Positions 1 through 5,282 of a stretch of 5,326 nt of DNA are shown one piece after another; within the stretch, counting starts at the first letter, position 1, and the number at the start of each line of letters is the position of its first letter. The position numbers and the translations under genes are program-made. Origin of the DNA: Anaerolineaceae bacterium (lineage in GTDB: Bacteria; Chloroflexota; Anaerolineae; Anaerolineales; Anaerolineaceae); assembly GCA_011620505.1 (NCBI GenBank), contig WOZA01000158.1, positions 1 through 5,326 of the forward strand, in the 5' to 3' direction. A model generated the notes under the pieces. It had not been told where the DNA came from. It saw only the letters and a program-made list of their open reading frames with translations, and searched no databases.

Positions 1-10
1 CAGGTCACCG

Positions 11-29
11 ACCCCCTCCACGAGGGGGT
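11..29. repeat. GC-rich hairpin upstream of the ccm operon
   Basis: ACCCCCTC (11-18) and GAGGGGGT (22-29) are perfect reverse complements with a 3-nt spacer. The right arm is followed by an A-run, so neither strand has the T-tract of an intrinsic terminator. It resembles the palindrome at 4992-5009 beyond the other end of the operon (ACCCC-TC / GA-GGGGT followed by AAA). The two may be members of one short intergenic palindromic family; that is inference from two copies. Confidence 0.55.
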
Positions 30-97
30 AAAAAGAGACACGACCAGCCCATTAGAAGGGGTCCGAGAGCGGTAGAGAACGGGGGGGGCGATCAGTT

Positions 98-125
98 TTG
101 CCAAAATCCTACAATTCTGACTAAT
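98..125 (+). promoter_or_regulatory. Possible sigma70-type promoter for the ccm operon
   Basis: TTGCCA (98-103) matches the -35 consensus at 5 of 6 positions, and ACTAAT (120-125) matches the -10 consensus at 4 of 6 with a 16-nt spacer. The stretch 91-183 is clearly more AT-rich than the coding DNA, as expected for the promoter of the operon that starts at 184. The -10 match is weak and other A/T hexamers nearby (TAAAAT at 130-135, GATAAT at 166-171) could serve instead. No recognisable operator was found. ccmE lacks a clear Shine-Dalgarno sequence in front of its ATG. Confidence 0.25.
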
Positions 126-183
126 GAGATAAAATAAGGTTTGATTTTAAGAATCCGAAAGAAATGATAATGGTTAATGACCT

Positions 184-672
184 ATGAAAAAGAAACCTAA
201 CTACAAGTTGATTATCGGTGGGATCGTGATCGTGATCGCACTGGTATATCTACTAATCTCCGCGACCCGCTCAAATACGCAATATTTTTTGACCGTGGAC
301 GAAATGCTCAGCCAAAAAAGCGAATTACAGGGGCAGAAACTGCGCATGTCTGGTGCTGTGGTGGGGGAAAGCATCCAATACAATCCCGCCACGCTTGATC
401 TGAGCTTCGTGGTTGCCCAAATCCCTGGCGATCACCGCCTGATCGAGGAAATGGGCGGGATGGCAAAGGTTTTGGCAGACGCGGTGGCAGACCCGAACTC
501 CGCCCGCATGACGATCCATTACTATGGTGTCAAACCCGACCTGCTTAAGGACGAAGCGCAGGCAATCATTACCGGCTCTCTTGACGCGGAGGGTGTTTTC
601 CAGGCAACAGAACTGCTGATGAAGTGCCCTTCAAAATATGAATCTGTGCTTCCAGATCAGGCAGGAGACTAA
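184..672 (+). CDS. ccmE: CcmE-type periplasmic heme chaperone, CxxxY variant
   Basis: CcmE (162 aa) covalently carries heme from the CcmABCD complex to CcmF. Seen here: a short basic N-terminus, one membrane segment (about residues 8-26) acting as an uncleaved anchor, then an OB-fold-like domain with the family pattern LxxxxGQKLRMSGAV (about 48-59), the YxGxxPDL segment (114-120), and the final GxFxAxxLLMKCPSKY. In ordinary CcmE the last motif is HxxxY, with heme bound covalently by His. Here Cys148 takes that place and Tyr152 is kept, the hallmark of variant CcmE from archaea and some sulfate reducers. Between FVVAQ (75-79) and the IHYYG strand lies about 25 extra residues compared with my recollection of E. 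coli CcmE. First gene of the operon, 3 nt before ccmF. No in-frame alternative start lies just upstream and no strong ribosome binding site is seen before the ATG. Confidence 0.93.
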   Translation: MKKKPNYKLIIGGIVIVIALVYLLISATRSNTQYFLTVDEMLSQKSELQGQKLRMSGAVVGESIQYNPATLDLSFVVAQIPGDHRLIEEMGGMAKVLADAVADPNSARMTIHYYGVKPDLLKDEAQAIITGSLDAEGVFQATELLMKCPSKYESVLPDQAGD

Positions 673-675
673 GCT

Positions 676-2700
676 ATGTTTTTCTTTGGATTGGGCACTT
701 TTGTTCTCGCGGCAGTCCTTATGCTGCTCTGCCTGGCACTTACCGCCTGGCAGCTTTTTCACAAACAACACGAAATCAGCACAGCAGTTCGTTTTCTGAC
801 CAACCTTGGTTTTGGGCTGCACTCGTTGAGCCTGATCGCGCTGCTCATCATGCAGTTGAGCCAGGATTACAGCAACGCTTACGTGGTGGGTGTGATCAAC
901 CCGGCGCTGCCGACCTATTTGAAGGCGACGGCATTGTGGGGTGGGCAGGCAGGTTCATTGTTCCTCTGGAGCTGGATCATCAACCTGTGCCTGGTGATCG
1001 CTATGAACCGCCGGCACATCCTCAGGGATAACTGGGGCTACCTGTTCGCGCTGATCAACCTGATCTTCTTTAGCGGAATTTCAATGTTCCTCGAAAACCC
1101 CTTCAGCAGAGTTTGGCAATTGAGCGATGGCAGCCTGACAGACAGTCTTTTCATCCCGGCTGCCGGCGCCAAGGTCTATGCCGGTCTGATCGGGACAGGG
1201 CTCAACCCGCTCTTGCGGCATTGGGGCATGATCATTCACCCGCCGGTGCTTTACATCGGCTTTGGCGCCTTCCTGCTGCCTTTCGCGGAGACACTTTCGC
1301 ACCTGTTTGTCAAAGGTGATGGCGAAGGGCTGATTGCGCGCTTGCGCCCCTGGCTGCTGATTGCCTGGATTTTCCTGACCGCGGGTATCGTTTTGGGCAG
1401 CTGGTGGTCATATGACGTACTGGGGTGGGGTGGATACTGGGCATGGGACCCGGTGGAGACTTCGTCTTTGATCCCCTGGTTGGTCAGCACCGGTTTGCTG
1501 CACAGTATGTTTTTGCAGCAGAAGCGGGATATTTTCAAACGTATAAATGTAATCCTGATCCTGGGCAGCTATTTGCTGGTCATCTTCAGCATCCTGATGA
1601 CCCGCGCTGGTTTGATCAGCTCGGTACACGCCTTCGGAGAAAGCACCATCTCTATCCCGCTGATTGTGTTTTTGCTGGTCTTCCTGGCGCTGTCGGTCGG
1701 GTTGGTAGCCTGGCGCTGGAAAAAGATGGATAGCGGCTGGGAGTTCCAATCCTGGTTCTCCCGGGATTCGCTCTTTCTCTATACCCTGGTGCTGCTCGTG
1801 GCAATAGCCCTGGTGTGTATGTGGGGACTGCTTTACCCACTGGCGACGCGGGGGCTAACCGGTACCGAGATAACCCTCGACCGGGGTTTTTATGACCGGG
1901 CGGTCACACCACTTTTTATCCTGTTGGTGCTGATGATGGCAGTTTGCCCGCTGGTGGGTTGGTCGCTTTCCAGCTTGAAAAAGCTGGGAAAGCGCGCCCT
2001 GATCCCGTTGGTGGCGGCTGTGTTGGCGACCGCGGCAGCTTTCATTTGGCTCAGTAAGTCCTGGGTGGCACTGCTTGCGATTTTCATTGTCGCGCTGGGT
2101 CTGGCGGTATTGATCACTACAACAGTCCGCGATCTGCGCAAAGCTGAGAAACCGCTGGGCACTTTCTGGAAAATGCGTTCACGTTACGGTGCTTTTTTGG
2201 TGCATACCGGTATCCTTTTGATCATGTTGGGCATCGTGGGGGTTGAAGGACTTTCCCAAAGCATCCAGGGAACGCTGATTCCCGGGGACAAAATGCCTTT
2301 GGGTAGCTATGGCGTGGAGTTTATCGAGATTACGGAAAATTATGAGAGCCCCGAGTACCTGAGCGTGCGCGCCCAGATCGATTTGTGGCGGGGTGATCAA
2401 CTCGTGGGTCGTTTGACCCCTGGTCAGGATGTATACCAGAGCCGCAGCCAATATGTGAGCATTCCAGGCAAACGCAGTACGCTTGCCGGCGATTTTTACA
2501 CGATCATGCTCGATTACGATTCCACCATGGGCTATGTTTCCATCCAGGCAACCATTAACCCGCTGGTCAACTTTATGTGGATCGGCGCATTATGCCTATG
2601 CCTGGGGGCTGCATTTAGCCTGAGCTCTCCAATCGTGCGTGAACAGGCACTGCGGGAAAGCAACGATCGCGAAGAGGAAGAAAAAGTTGACTCAGATTGA
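676..2700 (+). CDS. ccmF: CcmF cytochrome c heme lyase subunit
   Basis: A 674-residue polytopic membrane protein (E. coli CcmF is about 647) that accepts heme from CcmE and attaches it to apocytochrome c on the outer face of the membrane. The WWD signature is at 241-269 (GSWWSYDVLGWGGYWAWDPVE onward). All four histidines of the family align: H188 in HPP and H318 in SSVHAFG as periplasmic heme ligands, H276 in LLHS and H510 in VHTG as membrane heme-b ligands. A periplasmic domain (about 520-625) precedes the last membrane segment. About 16 residues are inserted between NPF (141-143) and GLNPLL (175-180). The tail (655-674) is cytoplasmic and acidic. Start ATG 676 has an AGGAG at 663-667 inside the end of ccmE. 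With no CcmH or CcmI encoded nearby, CcmF probably acts without the usual CcmFHI partners. Confidence 0.96.
   Translation: MFFFGLGTFVLAAVLMLLCLALTAWQLFHKQHEISTAVRFLTNLGFGLHSLSLIALLIMQLSQDYSNAYVVGVINPALPTYLKATALWGGQAGSLFLWSWIINLCLVIAMNRRHILRDNWGYLFALINLIFFSGISMFLENPFSRVWQLSDGSLTDSLFIPAAGAKVYAGLIGTGLNPLLRHWGMIIHPPVLYIGFGAFLLPFAETLSHLFVKGDGEGLIARLRPWLLIAWIFLTAGIVLGSWWSYDVLGWGGYWAWDPVETSSLIPWLVSTGLLHSMFLQQKRDIFKRINVILILGSYLLVIFSILMTRAGLISSVHAFGESTISIPLIVFLLVFLALSVGLVAWRWKKMDSGWEFQSWFSRDSLFLYTLVLLVAIALVCMWGLLYPLATRGLTGTEITLDRGFYDRAVTPLFILLVLMMAVCPLVGWSLSSLKKLGKRALIPLVAAVLATAAAFIWLSKSWVALLAIFIVALGLAVLITTTVRDLRKAEKPLGTFWKMRSRYGAFLVHTGILLIMLGIVGVEGLSQSIQGTLIPGDKMPLGSYGVEFIEITENYESPEYLSVRAQIDLWRGDQLVGRLTPGQDVYQSRSQYVSIPGKRSTLAGDFYTIMLDYDSTMGYVSIQATINPLVNFMWIGALCLCLGAAFSLSSPIVREQALRESNDREEEEKVDSD
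2673..2689 (+). promoter_or_regulatory. Ribosome binding site and TTG start of ccmA
   Basis: AGAGGAAG (2673-2680) lies 8 nt (counted from GAGGA, 2674-2678) before TTG at 2687. The purines are at the same time the Glu codons of the acidic CcmF tail. It decides the start of ccmA: the ATPase domain begins directly after this TTG, whereas the longer GTG start at 2639 would add 16 residues, mostly basic, that are only the out-of-frame reading of the ccmF end. No ATG occurs in frame until residue 26, which is too far into the domain. Confidence 0.7.
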
Positions 2701-3406
2701 GCTGCAGGGAATCAGCAAGTCTTATGGTCGCCTGGCAGTCCTGAAAAATTGCGACCTGGCAATGCAGAGTGGGCAACTTCTGTGCTTATTAGGCAATAAC
2801 GGGGCTGGCAAGACCACTTTTTTGCGGATCGTGAGTGGGCTGCTGAGCGCTGACAAGGGTAAATTGCTGATTGATGGCGAAGAATGGTCGCTAAAGAGCC
2901 CGGAATGGCGTCGGAAGTGTGCCCTAGTGGCGCACAAGACTTTTCTCTATCAAAACCTGAGCGGCTTGGAAAACATGCGCTTTTTTTCAAGGCTTTACCA
3001 GCGTGAATTTTCTGAAGAAGAACTGCGAAAAAGACTTGCTGATACCGGGCTGACACGCTCAGCGGACAAACAGGTGCGCCTTTATAGCCGGGGCATGCAG
3101 CAGCGCCTGACGCTCGCGCGGGCACTGCTGAGCGATCCGGATTTCGTCATCATGGACGAGCCTTTTACCGGATTGGATAAGGACGGCAGCGCGTTGTTGG
3201 TACGTATGCTTGCAGAGCTGAAACAGCAGGGAGCGATGATTTTGATGACAAGTCACGACCCGCAGGCGGCATTTGCAGTCACGGACGGCTTTGTGCGCTT
3301 GAGCATGGGTGTTTTTGGCAAGGTCAGTTTGGTAGATGGCAAGGGTTGGAATGAACTTGAACCCAGCCTTTATCCGCAGAACACGCCCGAGGGACAGACG
3401 GCATGA
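2687..3406 (+). CDS. ccmA: CcmA, ATPase subunit of the heme-handling ABC complex
   Basis: A 239-residue ABC ATPase (TTG start). With CcmB, CcmC and CcmD it drives release of heme-loaded CcmE from CcmC, on the cytoplasmic face. Motifs in order: Walker A GNNGAGKT (36-43), helical-domain segment HKTFLYQNLSGLEN (83-96), signature SRGMQQR (134-140, in place of LSGGQ), Walker B FVIMDEP (153-159) with catalytic Glu158, D-loop TGLD (161-164) and H-loop His190 in TSHD. The position where E. coli CcmA has Gln (GHQ) is Lys84 here, as far as a by-eye alignment can tell. A C-terminal extension (about 205-239) is typical of CcmA-like ABC proteins. It overlaps ccmF by 14 nt and ccmB by the 4-nt ATGA. On its own it could be a generic ABC ATPase, but the context fixes it as CcmA. 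Confidence 0.93.
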   Translation: MTQIELQGISKSYGRLAVLKNCDLAMQSGQLLCLLGNNGAGKTTFLRIVSGLLSADKGKLLIDGEEWSLKSPEWRRKCALVAHKTFLYQNLSGLENMRFFSRLYQREFSEEELRKRLADTGLTRSADKQVRLYSRGMQQRLTLARALLSDPDFVIMDEPFTGLDKDGSALLVRMLAELKQQGAMILMTSHDPQAAFAVTDGFVRLSMGVFGKVSLVDGKGWNELEPSLYPQNTPEGQTA

Positions 3407-4077
3407 AGAACTGGCTCAGTACCCTTAAAACCCTGATCTGGAAAGATCTGTTACAGGAATGGCGCAGCAAGGATATGCTGACAGCCATGCTGGCGTTCGC
3501 CATCCTGAGCATTTTCATTTTCAACTATGCCATGGAGCTGGACCCCCGCCAAAGGGCTGAGCTGGCACCGGGTATTTTGTGGGTGGTGATCACCTTTTCG
3601 GGCACGCTGGGCTTGAACCGCTCTTTTGTGGCAGAGCAGGAACAGGGTAGTTTTGACGCCCTGGTCATGGCGGTGCCGGGTTTGGCGAGCATCTGGTTCG
3701 CGAAACAAATCAGCAATTTTTTGATGATGCTGGTGCTGATCGTGATCGTTCTGCCGATCTACAGCCTGCTTTATAACCAAAACTTGTTTATCCCCGGTTT
3801 GTGGTTGACACTTATTTTGGGGGCATGGTCCTTCAGCGCAGCCGGCACGCTTTTGGCAAGCATGACCGCCCAGACCCGCATGCGCGACCTGCTCCTGCCG
3901 GTTTTGCTTTTCCCGATCTTGATGCCAGTCAATATGGCGGTGGTCAAGGCTGGCACGGGGATCATGACCGGCGCGGCGTTGGCGAGCTACCAGGTCTGGC
4001 TGTCTATTCTGCTCGTTTACGGTATTATTATGACTACTATCTCATTTATGGTGTTTGATTATGTTATCCTGGAATAA
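3403..4077 (+). CDS. ccmB: CcmB, membrane subunit of the CcmAB complex
   Basis: A 224-residue membrane protein with about six hydrophobic segments (near 25-42, 55-72, 104-122, 131-152, 163-183, 199-219). Family marks: KDLLQEWRSKD (14-24) before the first segment, LGLNRSFVAEQEQGSFDAL (69-87) on the cytoplasmic loop, and DLLLPVLLFPILMPV (162-176). It pairs with CcmA; together they remodel the CcmC-heme-CcmE intermediate and do not simply export heme, as the old name 'heme exporter' suggests. ATG 3403 overlaps the ccmA stop as ATGA, with GAGGGA (3389-3394) eight bases upstream. Its end overlaps the ccmC start by 17 nt. Length is normal for the family. Confidence 0.94.
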   Translation: MKNWLSTLKTLIWKDLLQEWRSKDMLTAMLAFAILSIFIFNYAMELDPRQRAELAPGILWVVITFSGTLGLNRSFVAEQEQGSFDALVMAVPGLASIWFAKQISNFLMMLVLIVIVLPIYSLLYNQNLFIPGLWLTLILGAWSFSAAGTLLASMTAQTRMRDLLLPVLLFPILMPVNMAVVKAGTGIMTGAALASYQVWLSILLVYGIIMTTISFMVFDYVILE

Positions 4078-4777
4078 AAAATTAACTTTTTTGGCAATAT
4101 TATCGGGCGCGTTAGTGCTGATCGCGTTTGCATTGGTGCTTTTTTACGCACCTGTGGAACAAAACATGGGCGTGGTGCAGAAGGTTTTCTACTTCCATGT
4201 CGCCGCCGCCTGGTTGGGAATGCTCGGTTTTTTGGTAGCAGCGGTGTGCTCCGTGATGTATTTGAGCAAGGGGAACCCAAACCTGGACGCTGTCGCAGCG
4301 TCTTCGGTGGAAATCGGGCTGCTTTTTACAGCAATCGCCAATTTTAGCGGCATGATCTGGGCGCGTCCGGCTTGGAACACGTGGTGGACCTGGGATCCAC
4401 GCCTGACTACGATGACGATCATGGCATTTACCTACATTGCTTACTTTTTGCTGCGCAGGGGCATTGATGACCCGGCAAAGAAGGCTCGTTTCGGCTCGAT
4501 CTACCTGATCATTGGTTTTGCGACCGTACCGCTGACTTTCTTTTCGGCACGTTTGCTGCGCACCATCCACCCGACTATCTTTGGCAGTGCCGGTACGGGC
4601 GATATGGCGATGACGCCGGCGATGTACCAAACAATGGGCTTAAGTATTTTTGCGTTTTCGGTCCTATTCGCGCTGCTCCTGATCGTGCGGAGCAGGTTGA
4701 GGTTGAATGAGCAGTGGCTGGAAGAACAGGAAGCCATGGAGCAGGAAGAAGAATTTGGCGAGGTGGTCAATGGCTGA
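4061..4777 (+). CDS. ccmC: CcmC, heme handling protein of the WWD family
   Basis: A 238-residue protein with about six membrane segments that places heme on CcmE at the outer face of the membrane. The WWD loop reads WNTWWTWDPRLT (105-116). The two periplasmic heme-ligand histidines are H46 (YFHVAAAW) and H170 (RTIHPTI), flanking it as the family requires. Length is close to E. coli CcmC (about 245). The C-terminal tail (218-234) is very rich in Glu and probably cytoplasmic. The start chosen is ATG 4061; a TTG at 4055 would add two residues. Neither has a good ribosome binding site, and the gene overlaps ccmB by 17 nt, so initiation probably depends on ribosomes finishing ccmB. CcsA-type proteins share the WWD loop, but length and neighbours point to CcmC. 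Confidence 0.95.
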   Translation: MLSWNKKLTFLAILSGALVLIAFALVLFYAPVEQNMGVVQKVFYFHVAAAWLGMLGFLVAAVCSVMYLSKGNPNLDAVAASSVEIGLLFTAIANFSGMIWARPAWNTWWTWDPRLTTMTIMAFTYIAYFLLRRGIDDPAKKARFGSIYLIIGFATVPLTFFSARLLRTIHPTIFGSAGTGDMAMTPAMYQTMGLSIFAFSVLFALLLIVRSRLRLNEQWLEEQEAMEQEEEFGEVVNG

Positions 4778-4904
4778 TACCTTTAACTATTTTGTAGCAG
4801 GCTACGTAGTGATATTTGGTCTTTTGGGGGCGTATATTGGGTGGTTGGTGCTGTTAAACCGCCGGATCCAGAAGAAGATTTCAAAAAGACGAGAAGAAGA
4901 GTAA
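4770..4904 (+). CDS. ccmD: CcmD-like small membrane protein
   Basis: A 44-residue protein with a single membrane segment (about residues 7-29, with Tyr7, Tyr12 and Tyr22), followed by a strongly basic stretch NRRIQKKISKRR (30-41) and three Glu. This is the layout of CcmD: a tiny bitopic protein directly after ccmC, needed for release of heme-loaded CcmE from the CcmABC complex. ATG 4770 overlaps the ccmC stop by 8 nt and has GCGAGG at 4758-4763. An upstream in-frame extension to 4707 lies wholly inside ccmC and is not credible. CcmD is poorly conserved in sequence, so the call rests on size, topology and position. It is the last gene of the cluster; no ccmG, ccmH or ccmI follows. Confidence 0.82.
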   Translation: MADTFNYFVAGYVVIFGLLGAYIGWLVLLNRRIQKKISKRREEE

Positions 4905-4950
4905 GTCACTCTCGCATACAGTGAGGGCACCGGCGCGAGCAAAGGTTGAG

Positions 4951-4963
4951 CGGATGGGCTTTA
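4951..4963 (+). repeat. 13-nt direct repeat, copy 1
   Basis: CGGATGGGCTTTA here is identical to 5076-5088. In this copy the sequence continues CCACAAAACG, so only a 3-bp TGG/CCA stem is possible, and the copy looks like a decayed hairpin lacking the GT and the full right arm of copy 2. Confidence 0.6.
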
Positions 4964-4991
4964 CCACAAAACGATAGTTGCTCACTAACCC

Positions 4992-5009
4992 ACCCCTCTT
5001 AAGAGGGGT
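4992..5009. repeat. Perfect 18-bp palindrome
   Basis: ACCCCTCTT directly abuts its exact reverse complement AAGAGGGGT. With no spacer it would form a 7-bp stem with a 4-nt loop as RNA, or a symmetric protein site as DNA. It lies 87 bases after the ccmD stop and is not followed by a T-tract on the + strand. It is similar to the hairpin at 11-29. It may be a short intergenic repeat or a factor site; the sequence cannot decide. Confidence 0.65.
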
Positions 5010-5016
5010 TAAACAC

Positions 5017-5051
5017 AACAAAAAGCCGGGTTCAAGAACAGAACCCGGCTT
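5017..5051 (-). terminator. Intrinsic terminator-like hairpin reading leftward
   Basis: AAGCCGGGTTC (5023-5033) and GAACCCGGCTT (5041-5051) form a perfect 11-bp GC-rich stem with a 7-nt loop. Read on the - strand, the stem runs into TTTTTGTTGTG, a good U-rich tail. Read on the + strand it is followed by ATAAAAAAC, which is poor. So it best fits a terminator for transcription coming from the right, though it could also slow + strand transcripts leaving ccmD. No - strand gene is visible between it and the window edge. Confidence 0.6.
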
Positions 5052-5075
5052 ATAAAAAACAAATAGCCTTTCGTA

Positions 5076-5097
5076 CGGATGGGCTTTAGTCCATCCG
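5076..5097. repeat. Hairpin carrying the 13-nt direct repeat, copy 2
   Basis: CGGATGG (5076-5082) pairs with CCATCCG (5091-5097). The stem extends inward by a G-T and a C-G pair, leaving the loop TTTA. Its left arm and loop (5076-5088) repeat 4951-4963 exactly. No T-tract follows, so it is unlikely to be a terminator; it looks like a short palindromic intergenic repeat. Confidence 0.6.
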
Positions 5098-5130
5098 CAT
5101 CCTTCATCATGAATGTATGACTTAGTAACA

Positions 5131-5282
5131 TATCCCGCAAGCGGAGGATTCTTTGATTTCGGCGTTTTCAAGACCGCGCGAGGTCGTTGACCGGCGGGTC
5201 TCAAGTGTGTGGATTACCACGGGTAGGTAGAGTAGTCTGCTCCCAGCAGAATCAAAGACCGGGATAAGAGCTATCCCGGTCT
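5131..5282. ncRNA. Candidate structured RNA, strand uncertain, family not recognised
   Basis: Two colinear long-range helices are possible: TATCCCG (5131-5137) with CGGGATA (5260-5266), and TCTTTGATT (5150-5158) with AATCAAAGA (5250-5258). They enclose local stems: AGACCGC/GCGGGTCT with one bulged base (5171-5177/5194-5201), GGTC/GACC within it (5182-5192), GTGG/CCAC (5209-5220), and TCTGCT/AGCAGA (5236-5250), whose last base is shared with the long helix. The outer helix competes with the hairpin at 5256-5282, because TATCCCG occurs twice. That is the layout of a leader RNA with alternative folds, or of an independent RNA. No known riboswitch or RNA family motif was recognised, and chance pairing is possible. 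Confidence 0.3.
5256..5282. repeat. Strong hairpin near the right edge
   Basis: AGACCGGGATA (5256-5266) and TATCCCGGTCT (5272-5282) form a perfect 11-bp stem with the 5-nt loop AGAGC. On the + strand it is followed by GAGGCATTG and on the - strand by TTGATTCTG, counted from the end of the stem. Neither is a real U-tract, so if it terminates transcription it does so weakly; the - strand is the better choice. Confidence 0.55.

Noticed and set aside
141..154. FNR/CRP-like half site TTGAT before ccmE
   Set aside because: Only the left half (TTGAT, 141-145) is present; the position of the right half reads AGAAT instead of ATCAA. In an AT-rich leader this is expected by chance.
1113..1749. Overlapping open frames on both strands inside ccmF
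   Set aside because: They are frame shadows of a moderately GC-rich gene, with no membrane or domain pattern of their own, while ccmF is intact throughout.
2639..2686. Longer ccmA starting at GTG 2639
   Set aside because: The extra 16 residues are a basic, out-of-frame reading of the ccmF tail. The TTG at 2687 has a well-placed ribosome binding site and matches the usual CcmA N-terminus.
4707..4769. Upstream extension of ccmD to 4707
   Set aside because: These codons overlap the coding end of ccmC in another frame. ATG 4770 gives a normal-sized CcmD with a ribosome binding site.
5038..5053. A match to the conserved 3' P4 block of RNase P RNA (ACAGAACCCGGCTTAT)
   Set aside because: The 16 bases agree with the block as I remember it, but no other part of RNase P RNA is present upstream on this strand, which is largely ccm coding sequence, and here the block simply pairs with the left arm of a hairpin. 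Coincidence, or at most a remnant; a covariance-model search would settle it.
4881..5204. 107-codon open frame on the - strand
   Set aside because: It runs through the palindrome, the terminator-like hairpin and the repeat hairpin, has no recognisable domain, and overlaps the end of ccmD.
5129..5229. 33-codon open stretch on the + strand ending at TAG
   Set aside because: There is no ATG start or ribosome binding site, no recognised product, and the sequence is better explained by its inverted repeats.
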